29,084 bases of DNA from a virus: positions 1 to 29,084 of the IMG/VR virus record IMGVR_UViG_3300044679_000082; one strand, given 5' to 3'. This document shows positions 14,601 through 21,764 of the stretch, one piece after another. Both the position numbers and the translations under genes were made by a program. Numbering within the stretch: position 1 is the first letter of the stretch; each line of letters begins with the position of its first letter. The notes beneath the pieces were generated by a model. It was not told where the DNA came from. It worked only from the letters and a program-made list of their open reading frames with translations, and made no database searches.

Positions 14601-17600
14601 ATGGCTAATCAACAAGAGATGCAAGCTCCTCCTCAGATGAAGAAGGAGATTTACCGGCTCGTGATAGAACCGGGTCTATGGAGAGATTACACTACGTTCT
14701 CCTCCCAAGGGTGTACCTATATGAATTGGTTCAGGTGGTATCATGGTCGCTTACGAAAAATCGGGGGATTCCAATGGATAGGTGGTCTTAATACTTATAC
14801 AACTGATTCTGCATTCCTCCCTTACAATGGTCCTTATGGTAATCCGTATACTCAACCATCTTATCCAGGGAAGCAATATTTGGGTCAAGATTTGAGTAAG
14901 CCTTTTAGTGCAACTAAGGATTATTATGTTGCAGAAAAAAGTCAATTAGAGGTTAATAAAGATTCGGTTAATCATGGCCTTTTAGTGAATACGCTTGAGG
15001 GTCGCTTTGGGGTTGAGATTCAAACAGGCTCTGGTGAAGCTGGATATAATCAATATTTCTATAATAATGAATATGGTCCTGATGGTACTGCCCTCCCTGC
15101 CACGTTTTATGACGGTACTGGAATAGTAACAACAACTGGATGGGGCATCCCTCGGAAGATATTTGCAGTTGTATTAGATAGTGTTGATAAGTTAGTAGTA
15201 ACGGGAGACTATAATCAACCTTTGAATCCTTTGTTACCAGATAATCTTGTCTTCCAGGGCACATGGAATGCTCAAACTAATGGTACAACTAATGCCCAAA
15301 TCTTTTCGATAGCTTATGGGTTGAATGCAATAACTAAACAATCTACATATGTCGCGGTGGGGGATGTAGGAACAGTTCTAAGTTCAACCAATGGGGTAAA
15401 TTGGAATGTAATTATAGTAGGTACAGATGCTTTCTATAGTATTGCTTATAATCCTCAGTTAGCATTATTTTGTGCAGTAGGTGCCCAAGGAACGATCCAA
15501 ACTTCACCAGATGGGGTCAATTGGACTGCTCAGGTTAGTGGAACTACTCAAACACTTTATGCTGTAACTTATGGGCCGACTGGTTTTGTAGTTGTTGGCC
15601 ATGCTGGTGCTAATCTTATATCATCGAATGCTACGACATGGACGGTACAGCCGGTTATTACGACTGTTAATTTATTGGCTATTACATACGGAGATCAATA
15701 TGTTGCGGTAGGTCAAATGGGTCAAATTTGGTCATCTCCTGATTCAGTGACATGGACAAGTCAAACGAGTGGGGTAACTGTTTCATTAAATAGTATCTGT
15801 TTTAATGGAAGTAATTTATATGTAGTTGTAGGAGATACAGGGAATATTTTGACTTCCCCGGACAATGTAACATGGACGCCTCAAACTAGTGGCACTACTC
15901 ATAATTTGAAAGGGGTGTGTTACAACTTCGTTGATTTATATGTTACTGTTGGAGAAGGTGGAATAATATTAAATTCTGCTGCCGGGGTTACTTGGACTCC
16001 TGCAGTTAATCCTACTCCGGTTCCTCAATATGATTTATATGCAGTAGTTTATGGGACTGATTTTTTAGCAGTTGGAGCTCATGGAGTGTGCCTATCTGCC
16101 CCTGACGGGATTAATTGGGTGATTGTATCTCCCCTGCCGATTATTGTTGCAGGTCAAGGTACAATTGGCTGGTATTATACTGTAACGGTAGCAGGATTTC
16201 AGAATTTGGGATTAGGTCGTGTCTATTATACTGTAGGTATGATGGTTTTCTATGATACAACGAGTCATTGGAATGTTCAAGTGCAGTATGGCGGCGTAGC
16301 TTTTGCGAATGAGGTCTACCCGGTAACTCCAACTGATTTTGTGAATGGTATTTTCCCTCCTGGTTTTGGCTATACGCCAGGCAGTCAATATATTTGGTCA
16401 TTAGATGCATTGAATTTAACTACAGGTCAAACTTCTGCTGATACATCTACATATATTGTAGCGCATGCTAGTTGCCCTTCTGGAAATATATCTGATGATA
16501 CTCCAACTTATGTTTTTATTATTCAAGCCAGTGCTATGACGGCTGGAGCTTTAATGTCTCCTTTATCGGCGAGCACTCCATTAAGTGTACAGAATCCTTC
16601 ATTGATTTGTAATACAGAAATAAGTGTGAGTGGTGGGGTAGTTGCAGTTGGTCCGTTCTTATTTGCATATGGGGCCAATGGGTTAATTCTCAACTCTGAT
16701 GTGAATAATCCTGAGAAGTGGGCGGCAGTAAATTCATATGCTTGGCAGATCAACCCGGGGTTAGCGAATGCGGTAAATATTAGTAACAGTAAGATTGTGA
16801 AGGGTATTAACTTTCACGGTGCTGGTACATATGCGGCATTGTTCTGGAGTCTAGACTCATTAATTATGGCTACTTATTGCGGTGCACCTAACGTATTTGC
16901 ATATACAGTAATTGCGACTAATATAACGATTATTGCGCAGAACTCGGTAGTTGAGCGCGCAGGTACATTCTATTGGTTAGGCGACGGGCGTTTCTTTGTA
17001 TATAATGGTGGATTAGTACAAGAGGTCCCTAATTTACAAAATAAGAACTGGTTTTTTGAGGGTATTAATCCAACTTATAAGAATAAGGCTTGGGGGGTAT
17101 TAAATGCTGAGTATAGTGAAGTAATTTGGCATTTCCCTTATGGTGCATCTACTGAATGCAACTGGATGTTGATTTATAATTATGAATCAAATTGTTGGTA
17201 TGATTGTCCTATTACGCGAGGTGCTGGGGTTTATGCAGCGTTTATTGCCAATCAAATTTGGATAGATAATGTAGTTAATCCAGCCACTCAGAAATATGAT
17301 GTATTTTTACATGAGACGGGAACTGATTATGTAAATGAAGCGGGGAACGCTGCAGCTATTCCTTCATCCTTTGTTACTCCGGACATCGGTTTTTTAAGTA
17401 ATACCATGATGATTGGATCACCTAAGACTCCTTATGGATTGATGGGTAACTTCACGGAGGTTATTCGGGTTGAGCCTGATTTCTTAGGTTCTGGTCCTTG
17501 GGTCTTAAACTTTTTAACTCGTAAGTACGCAAATAGTGCAATAATGACGAGTGAAGATAATCCATTTAGTACGAACACTGAGAAGATTGACTGTCGGATA

Positions 17601-17708
17601 CAGGATCGGATTATTCAATTACAAATATCGAATATGGCAGTTAATTCGAATTTCTTTTGCGGTGATTTCATGATTACAGTAAATGTTGGTGATGCGCAAG
17701 GATTATAG
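14601..17708 (+). CDS. Tail hub protein (P22 gp10-like) with an inserted seven-repeat propeller
   Basis: 1035 residues, ATG at 14601. The start of the protein (PGLWRDYTTFSSQG, then NWFRWYHGRLRKIGGFQWI) matches the podovirus tail structural family with 'PGi.rD.t.f....w.d..W.RF..G...KiGG'. The carboxy half (ERAGTFYWLGDGRFFVYNGG, then CNWMLIYNYESNCWYDCPI) is also typical. Between them, about residues 220-512 (15258-16136), are seven 40-residue units each ending in a tryptophan after a turn (W268, W308, W347, W385, W425, W465, W506; for example DGVNWTAQVSGTT) and carrying a YVAVG/FVVVG strand, like Ycf48/BNR-type beta-propeller blades. It likely forms part of the tail tube or hub that closes the portal. 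Confidence 0.75.
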   Translation: MANQQEMQAPPQMKKEIYRLVIEPGLWRDYTTFSSQGCTYMNWFRWYHGRLRKIGGFQWIGGLNTYTTDSAFLPYNGPYGNPYTQPSYPGKQYLGQDLSKPFSATKDYYVAEKSQLEVNKDSVNHGLLVNTLEGRFGVEIQTGSGEAGYNQYFYNNEYGPDGTALPATFYDGTGIVTTTGWGIPRKIFAVVLDSVDKLVVTGDYNQPLNPLLPDNLVFQGTWNAQTNGTTNAQIFSIAYGLNAITKQSTYVAVGDVGTVLSSTNGVNWNVIIVGTDAFYSIAYNPQLALFCAVGAQGTIQTSPDGVNWTAQVSGTTQTLYAVTYGPTGFVVVGHAGANLISSNATTWTVQPVITTVNLLAITYGDQYVAVGQMGQIWSSPDSVTWTSQTSGVTVSLNSICFNGSNLYVVVGDTGNILTSPDNVTWTPQTSGTTHNLKGVCYNFVDLYVTVGEGGIILNSAAGVTWTPAVNPTPVPQYDLYAVVYGTDFLAVGAHGVCLSAPDGINWVIVSPLPIIVAGQGTIGWYYTVTVAGFQNLGLGRVYYTVGMMVFYDTTSHWNVQVQYGGVAFANEVYPVTPTDFVNGIFPPGFGYTPGSQYIWSLDALNLTTGQTSADTSTYIVAHASCPSGNISDDTPTYVFIIQASAMTAGALMSPLSASTPLSVQNPSLICNTEISVSGGVVAVGPFLFAYGANGLILNSDVNNPEKWAAVNSYAWQINPGLANAVNISNSKIVKGINFHGAGTYAALFWSLDSLIMATYCGAPNVFAYTVIATNITIIAQNSVVERAGTFYWLGDGRFFVYNGGLVQEVPNLQNKNWFFEGINPTYKNKAWGVLNAEYSEVIWHFPYGASTECNWMLIYNYESNCWYDCPITRGAGVYAAFIANQIWIDNVVNPATQKYDVFLHETGTDYVNEAGNAAAIPSSFVTPDIGFLSNTMMIGSPKTPYGLMGNFTEVIRVEPDFLGSGPWVLNFLTRKYANSAIMTSEDNPFSTNTEKIDCRIQDRIIQLQISNMAVNSNFFCGDFMITVNVGDAQGL

Positions 17709-17713
17709 ATTTA

Positions 17714-17722
17714 TGCTATAAT
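17714..17722 (+). promoter_or_regulatory. Extended -10 promoter TGC-TATAAT, ejection-protein operon
   Basis: TATAAT at 17717-17722 with a TGC extension, 30 bases before the ATG at 17752. The following bases (CAGGTATA) recur after the promoter at 19509. Confidence 0.6.
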
Positions 17723-17751
17723 CAGGTATAAACTTTTTAAGGAATATAGCT

Positions 17752-18270
17752 ATGTCAGGAAGTAGCTCGCAGGGTGCAAGTGCCCCGGCTTTAGCACCAG
17801 GACAATTAGGTCCAGGCCAGATGGGTCCAACTCAAACAGCAGTACCTACACAAAGCGCGGCACCAGCAGCTTCATCAAGCACACCGCAATCCCAGGGTAA
17901 CTTTTGGACGGGCACACCTCAAGCGACTCCTCAGCAAGCTCAACAATGGTTGGCTAGTCCGCAGAATCAGCAATTACTTAATTCTGCAACTATGATGAGA
18001 TTAAGTGGTAATACTGATATGGCTAACCAGATGTTAGCAGGTACCCCGTTACAACAAAATACAGGTGGGGCACTAGGCTCTATAGCAAGATCAATTACTG
18101 GTGAGACTCAGGATCCAATTGAGGGATTAACTCATTTAGCCCTAGCTTCAGGATTGCAGCTATTACGTAATCAACAAGCTCAGAATTACATGCAAGGTGA
18201 ACCGAATCAAATGCAGAATTTAGCAAGTCAACAACTAGCTGCGCAGCGGCAGAACCTAGTTGGATATTAA
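17752..18270 (+). CDS. Gln/Ala/Pro-rich internal virion-type protein
   Basis: 172 residues, ATG at 17752 behind AAGGAA. Residues 1-50 are Pro/Ala/Gly/Ser/Gln-rich and unstructured (APGQLGPGQMGPTQTA); the rest is helical with many Gln and Asn (QQAQQWLASPQNQQLLNSAT, then LALASGLQLLRNQQAQNYMQ). Composition and position at the head of a run of similar genes fit a small ejection protein or its assembly partner, carried inside the head and delivered with DNA. No signature motif is seen. It has its own promoter and ends 10 bases before the next start. Confidence 0.65.
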   Translation: MSGSSSQGASAPALAPGQLGPGQMGPTQTAVPTQSAAPAASSSTPQSQGNFWTGTPQATPQQAQQWLASPQNQQLLNSATMMRLSGNTDMANQMLAGTPLQQNTGGALGSIARSITGETQDPIEGLTHLALASGLQLLRNQQAQNYMQGEPNQMQNLASQQLAAQRQNLVGY

Positions 18271-18280
18271 GGAGATAATT

Positions 18281-18664
18281 ATGTCAGGTGGCGGTGGCGC
18301 TCAAACAACTGGTAGTCAAAATGCAACATCTTCAACGATGTTTCCTCAATTCCAGAATAATTTCTTATCGAATGCTTATGGTCAGCAGACCAATGCACAA
18401 AATGGTGGATCAGCAGCGACGGCACCTACAGGGCCGGGGATTTTTGATTTATTGGGTAGTCAGATGAGTTATTTGCAAGGAGAAGCTCCGATACTGCAGG
18501 GCGGCGGCCAAGCGGCGCCTGGATCTGTATTTGCGGGCGGGGCTAGTCAAATACCTAATGTACCCAGTCAGTATCCGATTGGCGGTCAGTTTCCATCGGG
18601 TGGGGTGGTGCCTCCTCCAGCGACTCCGGCGAGCAATCAGGGTGCAGGGTTGAGTAATACTTAG
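18281..18664 (+). CDS. Low-complexity Gly/Gln/Pro-rich virion-type protein
   Basis: 127 residues. ATG at 18281 follows AAGGAG; the reading from 18260 includes the ribosome site and is rejected. The protein is rich in Gly, Gln, Ser, Ala and Pro (for example GGQAAPGSVFAGGASQIPNV) with one short helical part (GIFDLLGSQMSYLQGEAPIL). It is probably a small internal or scaffold-like virion protein. It ends five bases from the converging endonuclease gene, and its Pro/Gly-rich end (GGVVPPPATPASNQGAGL) could be a natural end or could have been altered by that insertion. Confidence 0.6.
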   Translation: MSGGGGAQTTGSQNATSSTMFPQFQNNFLSNAYGQQTNAQNGGSAATAPTGPGIFDLLGSQMSYLQGEAPILQGGGQAAPGSVFAGGASQIPNVPSQYPIGGQFPSGGVVPPPATPASNQGAGLSNT

Positions 18665-18669
18665 CAGGG

Positions 18670-18828
18670 CTAGGCCCATTCCCAGTGATAGCCTCCTGCG
18701 GTGATGTGATGCGTCCTTTTATGGGCAACCCCGGCGATATTGCTTCTATTAATTCCTGTAGCTTTAGCTGCTTCAGTACATGAGTTATAAATAAGATTAG
18801 TTTCAACACATTTTACTTTTTTCCTCAT
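18670..18828 (-). pseudogene. NUMOD-type DNA-binding tail of the HNH endonuclease, out of frame
   Basis: 52 codons on the minus strand from an ATG at 18828 to TAG at 18670-18672. The peptide reads VKCVETNLIYNSCTEAAKAT, then INRSNIAGVAHKR and ends in AGGYHWEWA, the pattern of a nuclease-associated modular DNA-binding (NUMOD1-like) helix-turn-helix: 'V.c.eT...y.S..eAak..gi....I...c......aGGyhW'. It begins at an ATGA overlap with the stop of the upstream HNH gene and is one base out of frame with it. Either a single A was lost in the AAAA run near 18828, splitting one endonuclease gene, or the two parts are made separately by restart at the overlap. Confidence 0.7.
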
Positions 18829-19355
18829 TTTAATTGATATTCTGGATTTTCCCATAGTTTTTTAGAGTGTTCGCTCATTTTCTCTTGATGTTCTTTCTTA
18901 GACCAAAGAGCGATGGCTCTTTTAGAGCACCCTTCTTTATGTTGAACAGTATTTGTTCCTTTTTTCATGTTCTCTCTGTATATAGGATTTGCCATTGCAT
19001 TATTACGTCCTTTCATTGAGGTTGATTTTAATTCCTTAATGTACCTTAAAATTCGAGGGCATGGAATATATCGATATTGATCACGTTCAAAACATTTTGT
19101 AATCATTGTATGTAATGCATCTATCATTTTCTTTTTATTTTCTTCTTCAGGAAGCATTTTACTCAAAAGGAGATGAGCAATAAAATGCTCTTTCACGGTC
19201 AAGATGACAAGGTTAAATTTATAATGTTTATATGTATTCGGAAGAGATTTAGGAATAATATGGTGCCGTTCAGTATATCCTTCTGGTTTTGTTCTAAAGA
19301 TAGCTTTCTCCATGAGCCGTAGATAGGTTTTTGTGTATTTGTTTTCTAAAAACAT
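18825..19355 (-). CDS. HNH homing endonuclease, nuclease portion
   Basis: 176 residues, ATG at 19355 preceded by AGAAGGAAA. The HNH core is clear: ERHHIIPKSL (H31, H32), a middle NLVILT (N48) and EHFIAHLLL (H57, H61), a metal-dependent nuclease motif that cuts DNA. The second half is basic (KGRNNAMANPIYRENMKK, then KLWENPEYQ), resembling repeats that wind DNA in free-standing phage homing endonucleases. The expected HTH end is found in the next frame. It is opposite in direction to the virion genes on both sides, as expected for a mobile free-standing homing gene. A terminator-like hairpin and a second hairpin lie just upstream of its ribosome site. Confidence 0.85.
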   Translation of the reverse strand: MFLENKYTKTYLRLMEKAIFRTKPEGYTERHHIIPKSLPNTYKHYKFNLVILTVKEHFIAHLLLSKMLPEEENKKKMIDALHTMITKCFERDQYRYIPCPRILRYIKELKSTSMKGRNNAMANPIYRENMKKGTNTVQHKEGCSKRAIALWSKKEHQEKMSEHSKKLWENPEYQLK

Positions 19356-19372
19356 GATTTCCTTCTGATAAT

Positions 19373-19418
19373 AAAAAACCCACTAAAAGAACGATTGCAG
19401 CATTCGATTAATGGGTTT
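19373..19418 (-). terminator. Intrinsic terminator just upstream of the HNH gene
   Basis: Read on the minus strand, AAACCCATTAA (19418-19408) pairs with TTAGTGGGTTT (19386-19376) with one G-U pair, giving an 11-bp stem, then six U (19378-19373). An internal small stem is also possible. It is only about 11 bases before the endonuclease ribosome site, so it could stop read-through into that gene or act as an attenuator. Confidence 0.7.
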
Positions 19419-19426
19419 GATATTCA

Positions 19427-19469
19427 CGAGCTAATTTTTATTCTCTGCAATAGACCATAAATTAGCTCG
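19427..19469 (-). ncRNA. 11-bp hairpin in the endonuclease leader
   Basis: CGAGCTAATTT at 19427-19437 and AAATTAGCTCG at 19459-19469 are perfect reverse complements with a 21-base loop. Together with the terminator at 19373-19418 it makes a two-hairpin leader on the minus strand. No T-run follows in either direction. Confidence 0.6.
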
Positions 19470-19506
19470 CTAGGGAAGGATTGTAACATACTAAATGAGA
19501 TTTTGT

Positions 19507-19514
19507 TGTATAAT
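19507..19514 (+). promoter_or_regulatory. -10 promoter element TATAAT, second ejection-protein promoter
   Basis: TATAAT at 19509-19514, followed by CAGGTATACAC and an AAGGAG ribosome site at 19531-19536. The arrangement repeats that at 17717-17722 almost exactly. No convincing -35; TG lies directly next to the hexamer. Confidence 0.5.
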
Positions 19515-19542
19515 CAGGTATACACAATTTAAGGAGCATGTT

Positions 19543-20199
19543 ATGCCGACAGAAAGTCCAGGCCTCTCTAATATTGGAATGGGGATGAACCAAGGATTTA
19601 ATCCTGGAGCTGCAGGAGGCACAGGAACTACTACTCAGCAAATGCCTGGGCAACAGTTGAATCCAAATAATATGATCTACGGAAGTAATAATGCTATTCA
19701 GAGTGGTGAGAATTCTCTTTTACAAAATACAGGCTTCAATCAGAATCAGTTTTCTAGTTTTTTAAATCCTTATGTTAACGATGTGGCTAATAATATGGCC
19801 ACGCAATCTGCAATTAATTTTGGGCAAAATACAGCTCCGATGCTTCAGTCTCAAATTGGCGCTGGCGGACAATTTGGATCTGCACGTGCTGACGCATCTA
19901 TGCAACAGGCAGCAACGCAAAACGCGCAAAACTTGATGTTTAATCAGTCACAATTGATGAATCAAGGGTTTCAAAACGCCATGCAGAACTACGGCCAGTT
20001 CCAAAATAATGCTATTAATGCAGCGGGGCAGATGGGTAATTTGGGTAATATTGGTAACAATATGGCTTTATCACAAGAGATGGCTCCATTGAACATGTTG
20101 CAATCCATTGGCGAAACAGGTGCGATGCAACGGATACCTGCGGCTCAGCAACAGCAATCAGGTTCTTACAATCCTTATTACATGCCTGGCTTGCTCTAG
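19543..20199 (+). CDS. Internal virion / ejection-type protein, Gln/Asn-rich
   Basis: 218 residues. ATG at 19543 follows AAGGAG; the reading from 19495 would run through the promoter and is rejected. After a low-complexity start, residues about 70-160 contain NQFSSFLNPYVNDVANNMAT, then QSQIGAGGQFGSARADASMQ and a Gln-rich helix. This 'NPY...V...i......g....l...i...g..GqfGSsR......' pattern is familiar from a family of podovirus internal or tail-associated proteins that often start the ejection block. It probably leaves the virion with the DNA. It is separated from the previous members of the block by the endonuclease cassette. Confidence 0.7.
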   Translation: MPTESPGLSNIGMGMNQGFNPGAAGGTGTTTQQMPGQQLNPNNMIYGSNNAIQSGENSLLQNTGFNQNQFSSFLNPYVNDVANNMATQSAINFGQNTAPMLQSQIGAGGQFGSARADASMQQAATQNAQNLMFNQSQLMNQGFQNAMQNYGQFQNNAINAAGQMGNLGNIGNNMALSQEMAPLNMLQSIGETGAMQRIPAAQQQQSGSYNPYYMPGLL

Positions 20200-20207
20200 G
20201 AGGGGAT

Positions 20208-21764
20208 ATGACAGCAACTACTCAATCGCAAGATAATTCTAATCAACAAAGTGGATTAAGTGGTATTAATCCTGTAGCTGGGATGATTGGTACTAACTCA
20301 TTATTTCAACCGATTGTAAATACGGCTAATGCCAATTTGTTGGCTAGTATGCCATCACTTGATACGTATAATCAATTGCTAAGGTCTAATGCGGTAAATG
20401 CGCCTATTGTAGGCGCTAGTCAGATGGCGCAGCCGGGGTATAGCTCTGGTATGGATCAGGCAGCGGTAGCTGGATTAGGTGCATTAACTGGTTATAATCC
20501 GCTACAGGGGTTTAGGGGGATGAGTACGTCACCTGCGGCTCTTGCACCAGTTGTACAACAGCTTCAGAATCAAGCTGACATAAGTCGTCAGCAAAATGTA
20601 CAGCGTGGTCAAGCAGCGTTTGGCCTTGGTGGGGCTTCACAGGATTATTTGAACTCATTAGCTAAAGAGCTAGCAATGTCTCCAACTAGTGGGATGTTAC
20701 CTACGCCGCAGAACATCGCACAGTTGGGCCAATACTATCAAAATACTGCAGCTCAGGGGCAGCAATATGCTAACCAAGCGGCGCCGGAGGCTTTGGCGGC
20801 TAATGCGGGCAGTCCATTAGTAACTGCTGGTATTCGGCAGAATTTGGGGAATGCATATGCAAATACATATGCTCCGAATAGTTATACACCTAATGCAGTT
20901 CAATCTATTTATAATGCAGTTACGGGTAATAATCCTAATCTATATCAAAATTATCCAAATAAAGAAGGATATTTAAGTGCGGTTTCTGATCCTGGGATTG
21001 AGACTAAAGCGGCTAATGCTGCTAGTTTGAAACAATTAAATGAGACGCTTCAAGCCAGTAATACAGATGTTGCGCAAATGTTACCTAATGTGGAGCAGAA
21101 TTTAGGGAATTTGAATAAGATTGTTACTGATCCTACTATAACTAAAAACTTAAATTCATATGTTAAGAGTCAGAATCCTAATGCTAAAGATTTTGTACAA
21201 AGTAGCTTGTTTACTGATTTAATGGGCAAAGTCGGGATTACAGGAGATCCCGCAATGATTCAGGCTACGCAAGCCGCGGTATTAAATAATCCGAAAATAA
21301 TGGGTAATTTATCTTCAGCTATTCAAAGTGGATCTATTAATACGGGATTATTAACTCAGATGGTTCAACAAGCGGTAAATGGGGTAAAGAGTAATTATAG
21401 GGTTAATTCCATAGCGGCAGATTTATCTAATCAATTAACTGGAGATTCTCTCCATAATGTGAATCCTACAAAGATTATGACAGATGTACAAAATAATAAG
21501 TATTTAAGTCCAAATGCCGCATTGAGTAAACTTCCATATGTGGATAAAACTGGTCAATATACAGATGCGCAAGGTAATTTAATGACTCCAGTAACTGATG
21601 CTAATGGGAAAACTGCATATAAGCCGCAAGTAGGGACGACGGTTAATAATGCTCAGGCTTTTAATATGATGTATAAGGATAATTTGGCTAAAAATCCTGA
21701 TGATAAAGTTCAAGCTTACATAGATACTAATAAGATGATGGATGCGACCAGAGGAGTTCAGTAA
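20208..21764 (+). CDS. Internal virion / ejection-type protein (518 residues)
   Basis: ATG at 20208 has a strong AGGAGGGG site. The protein is Asn/Gln/Ala-rich and mainly helical. Residues 105-155 contain a long helix (QQLQNQADISRQQNVQRGQA) and AFGLGGASQDYLNSLAKEL, resembling the 'RG..aFGg...' element of the preceding protein. Later parts are helical with many NPN and QNPNA turns and end in DNKVQAYIDTN-like acidic helices. No enzyme motif is seen. Size and place in the block suggest a counterpart of T7 gp15 or P22 gp20, though I see no specific homology. Its stop overlaps the next start (TAATG). Confidence 0.65.
   Translation: MTATTQSQDNSNQQSGLSGINPVAGMIGTNSLFQPIVNTANANLLASMPSLDTYNQLLRSNAVNAPIVGASQMAQPGYSSGMDQAAVAGLGALTGYNPLQGFRGMSTSPAALAPVVQQLQNQADISRQQNVQRGQAAFGLGGASQDYLNSLAKELAMSPTSGMLPTPQNIAQLGQYYQNTAAQGQQYANQAAPEALAANAGSPLVTAGIRQNLGNAYANTYAPNSYTPNAVQSIYNAVTGNNPNLYQNYPNKEGYLSAVSDPGIETKAANAASLKQLNETLQASNTDVAQMLPNVEQNLGNLNKIVTDPTITKNLNSYVKSQNPNAKDFVQSSLFTDLMGKVGITGDPAMIQATQAAVLNNPKIMGNLSSAIQSGSINTGLLTQMVQQAVNGVKSNYRVNSIAADLSNQLTGDSLHNVNPTKIMTDVQNNKYLSPNAALSKLPYVDKTGQYTDAQGNLMTPVTDANGKTAYKPQVGTTVNNAQAFNMMYKDNLAKNPDDKVQAYIDTNKMMDATRGVQ

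Noticed and set aside
18449-18809. Minus-strand ORFs over the end of the 18281 gene and the endonuclease tail
   Set aside because: They overlap the NUMOD frame and the Gly-rich gene out of phase; only the frame at 18670-18828 shows a recognisable domain.
18825-18834. Classical programmed -1 frameshift site in the endonuclease gene
   Set aside because: The P-site codon TTA cannot re-pair in the -1 frame (ATT), so the X-XXY-YYZ rule is not met; only the A-site AAA can slip. Mutation or re-initiation is simpler.
18669-19474. GCTAGG as a direct repeat on both sides of the endonuclease cassette (18669-18674 and 19469-19474)
   Set aside because: Six bases is expected by chance over this distance, and free-standing homing genes do not create target duplications.
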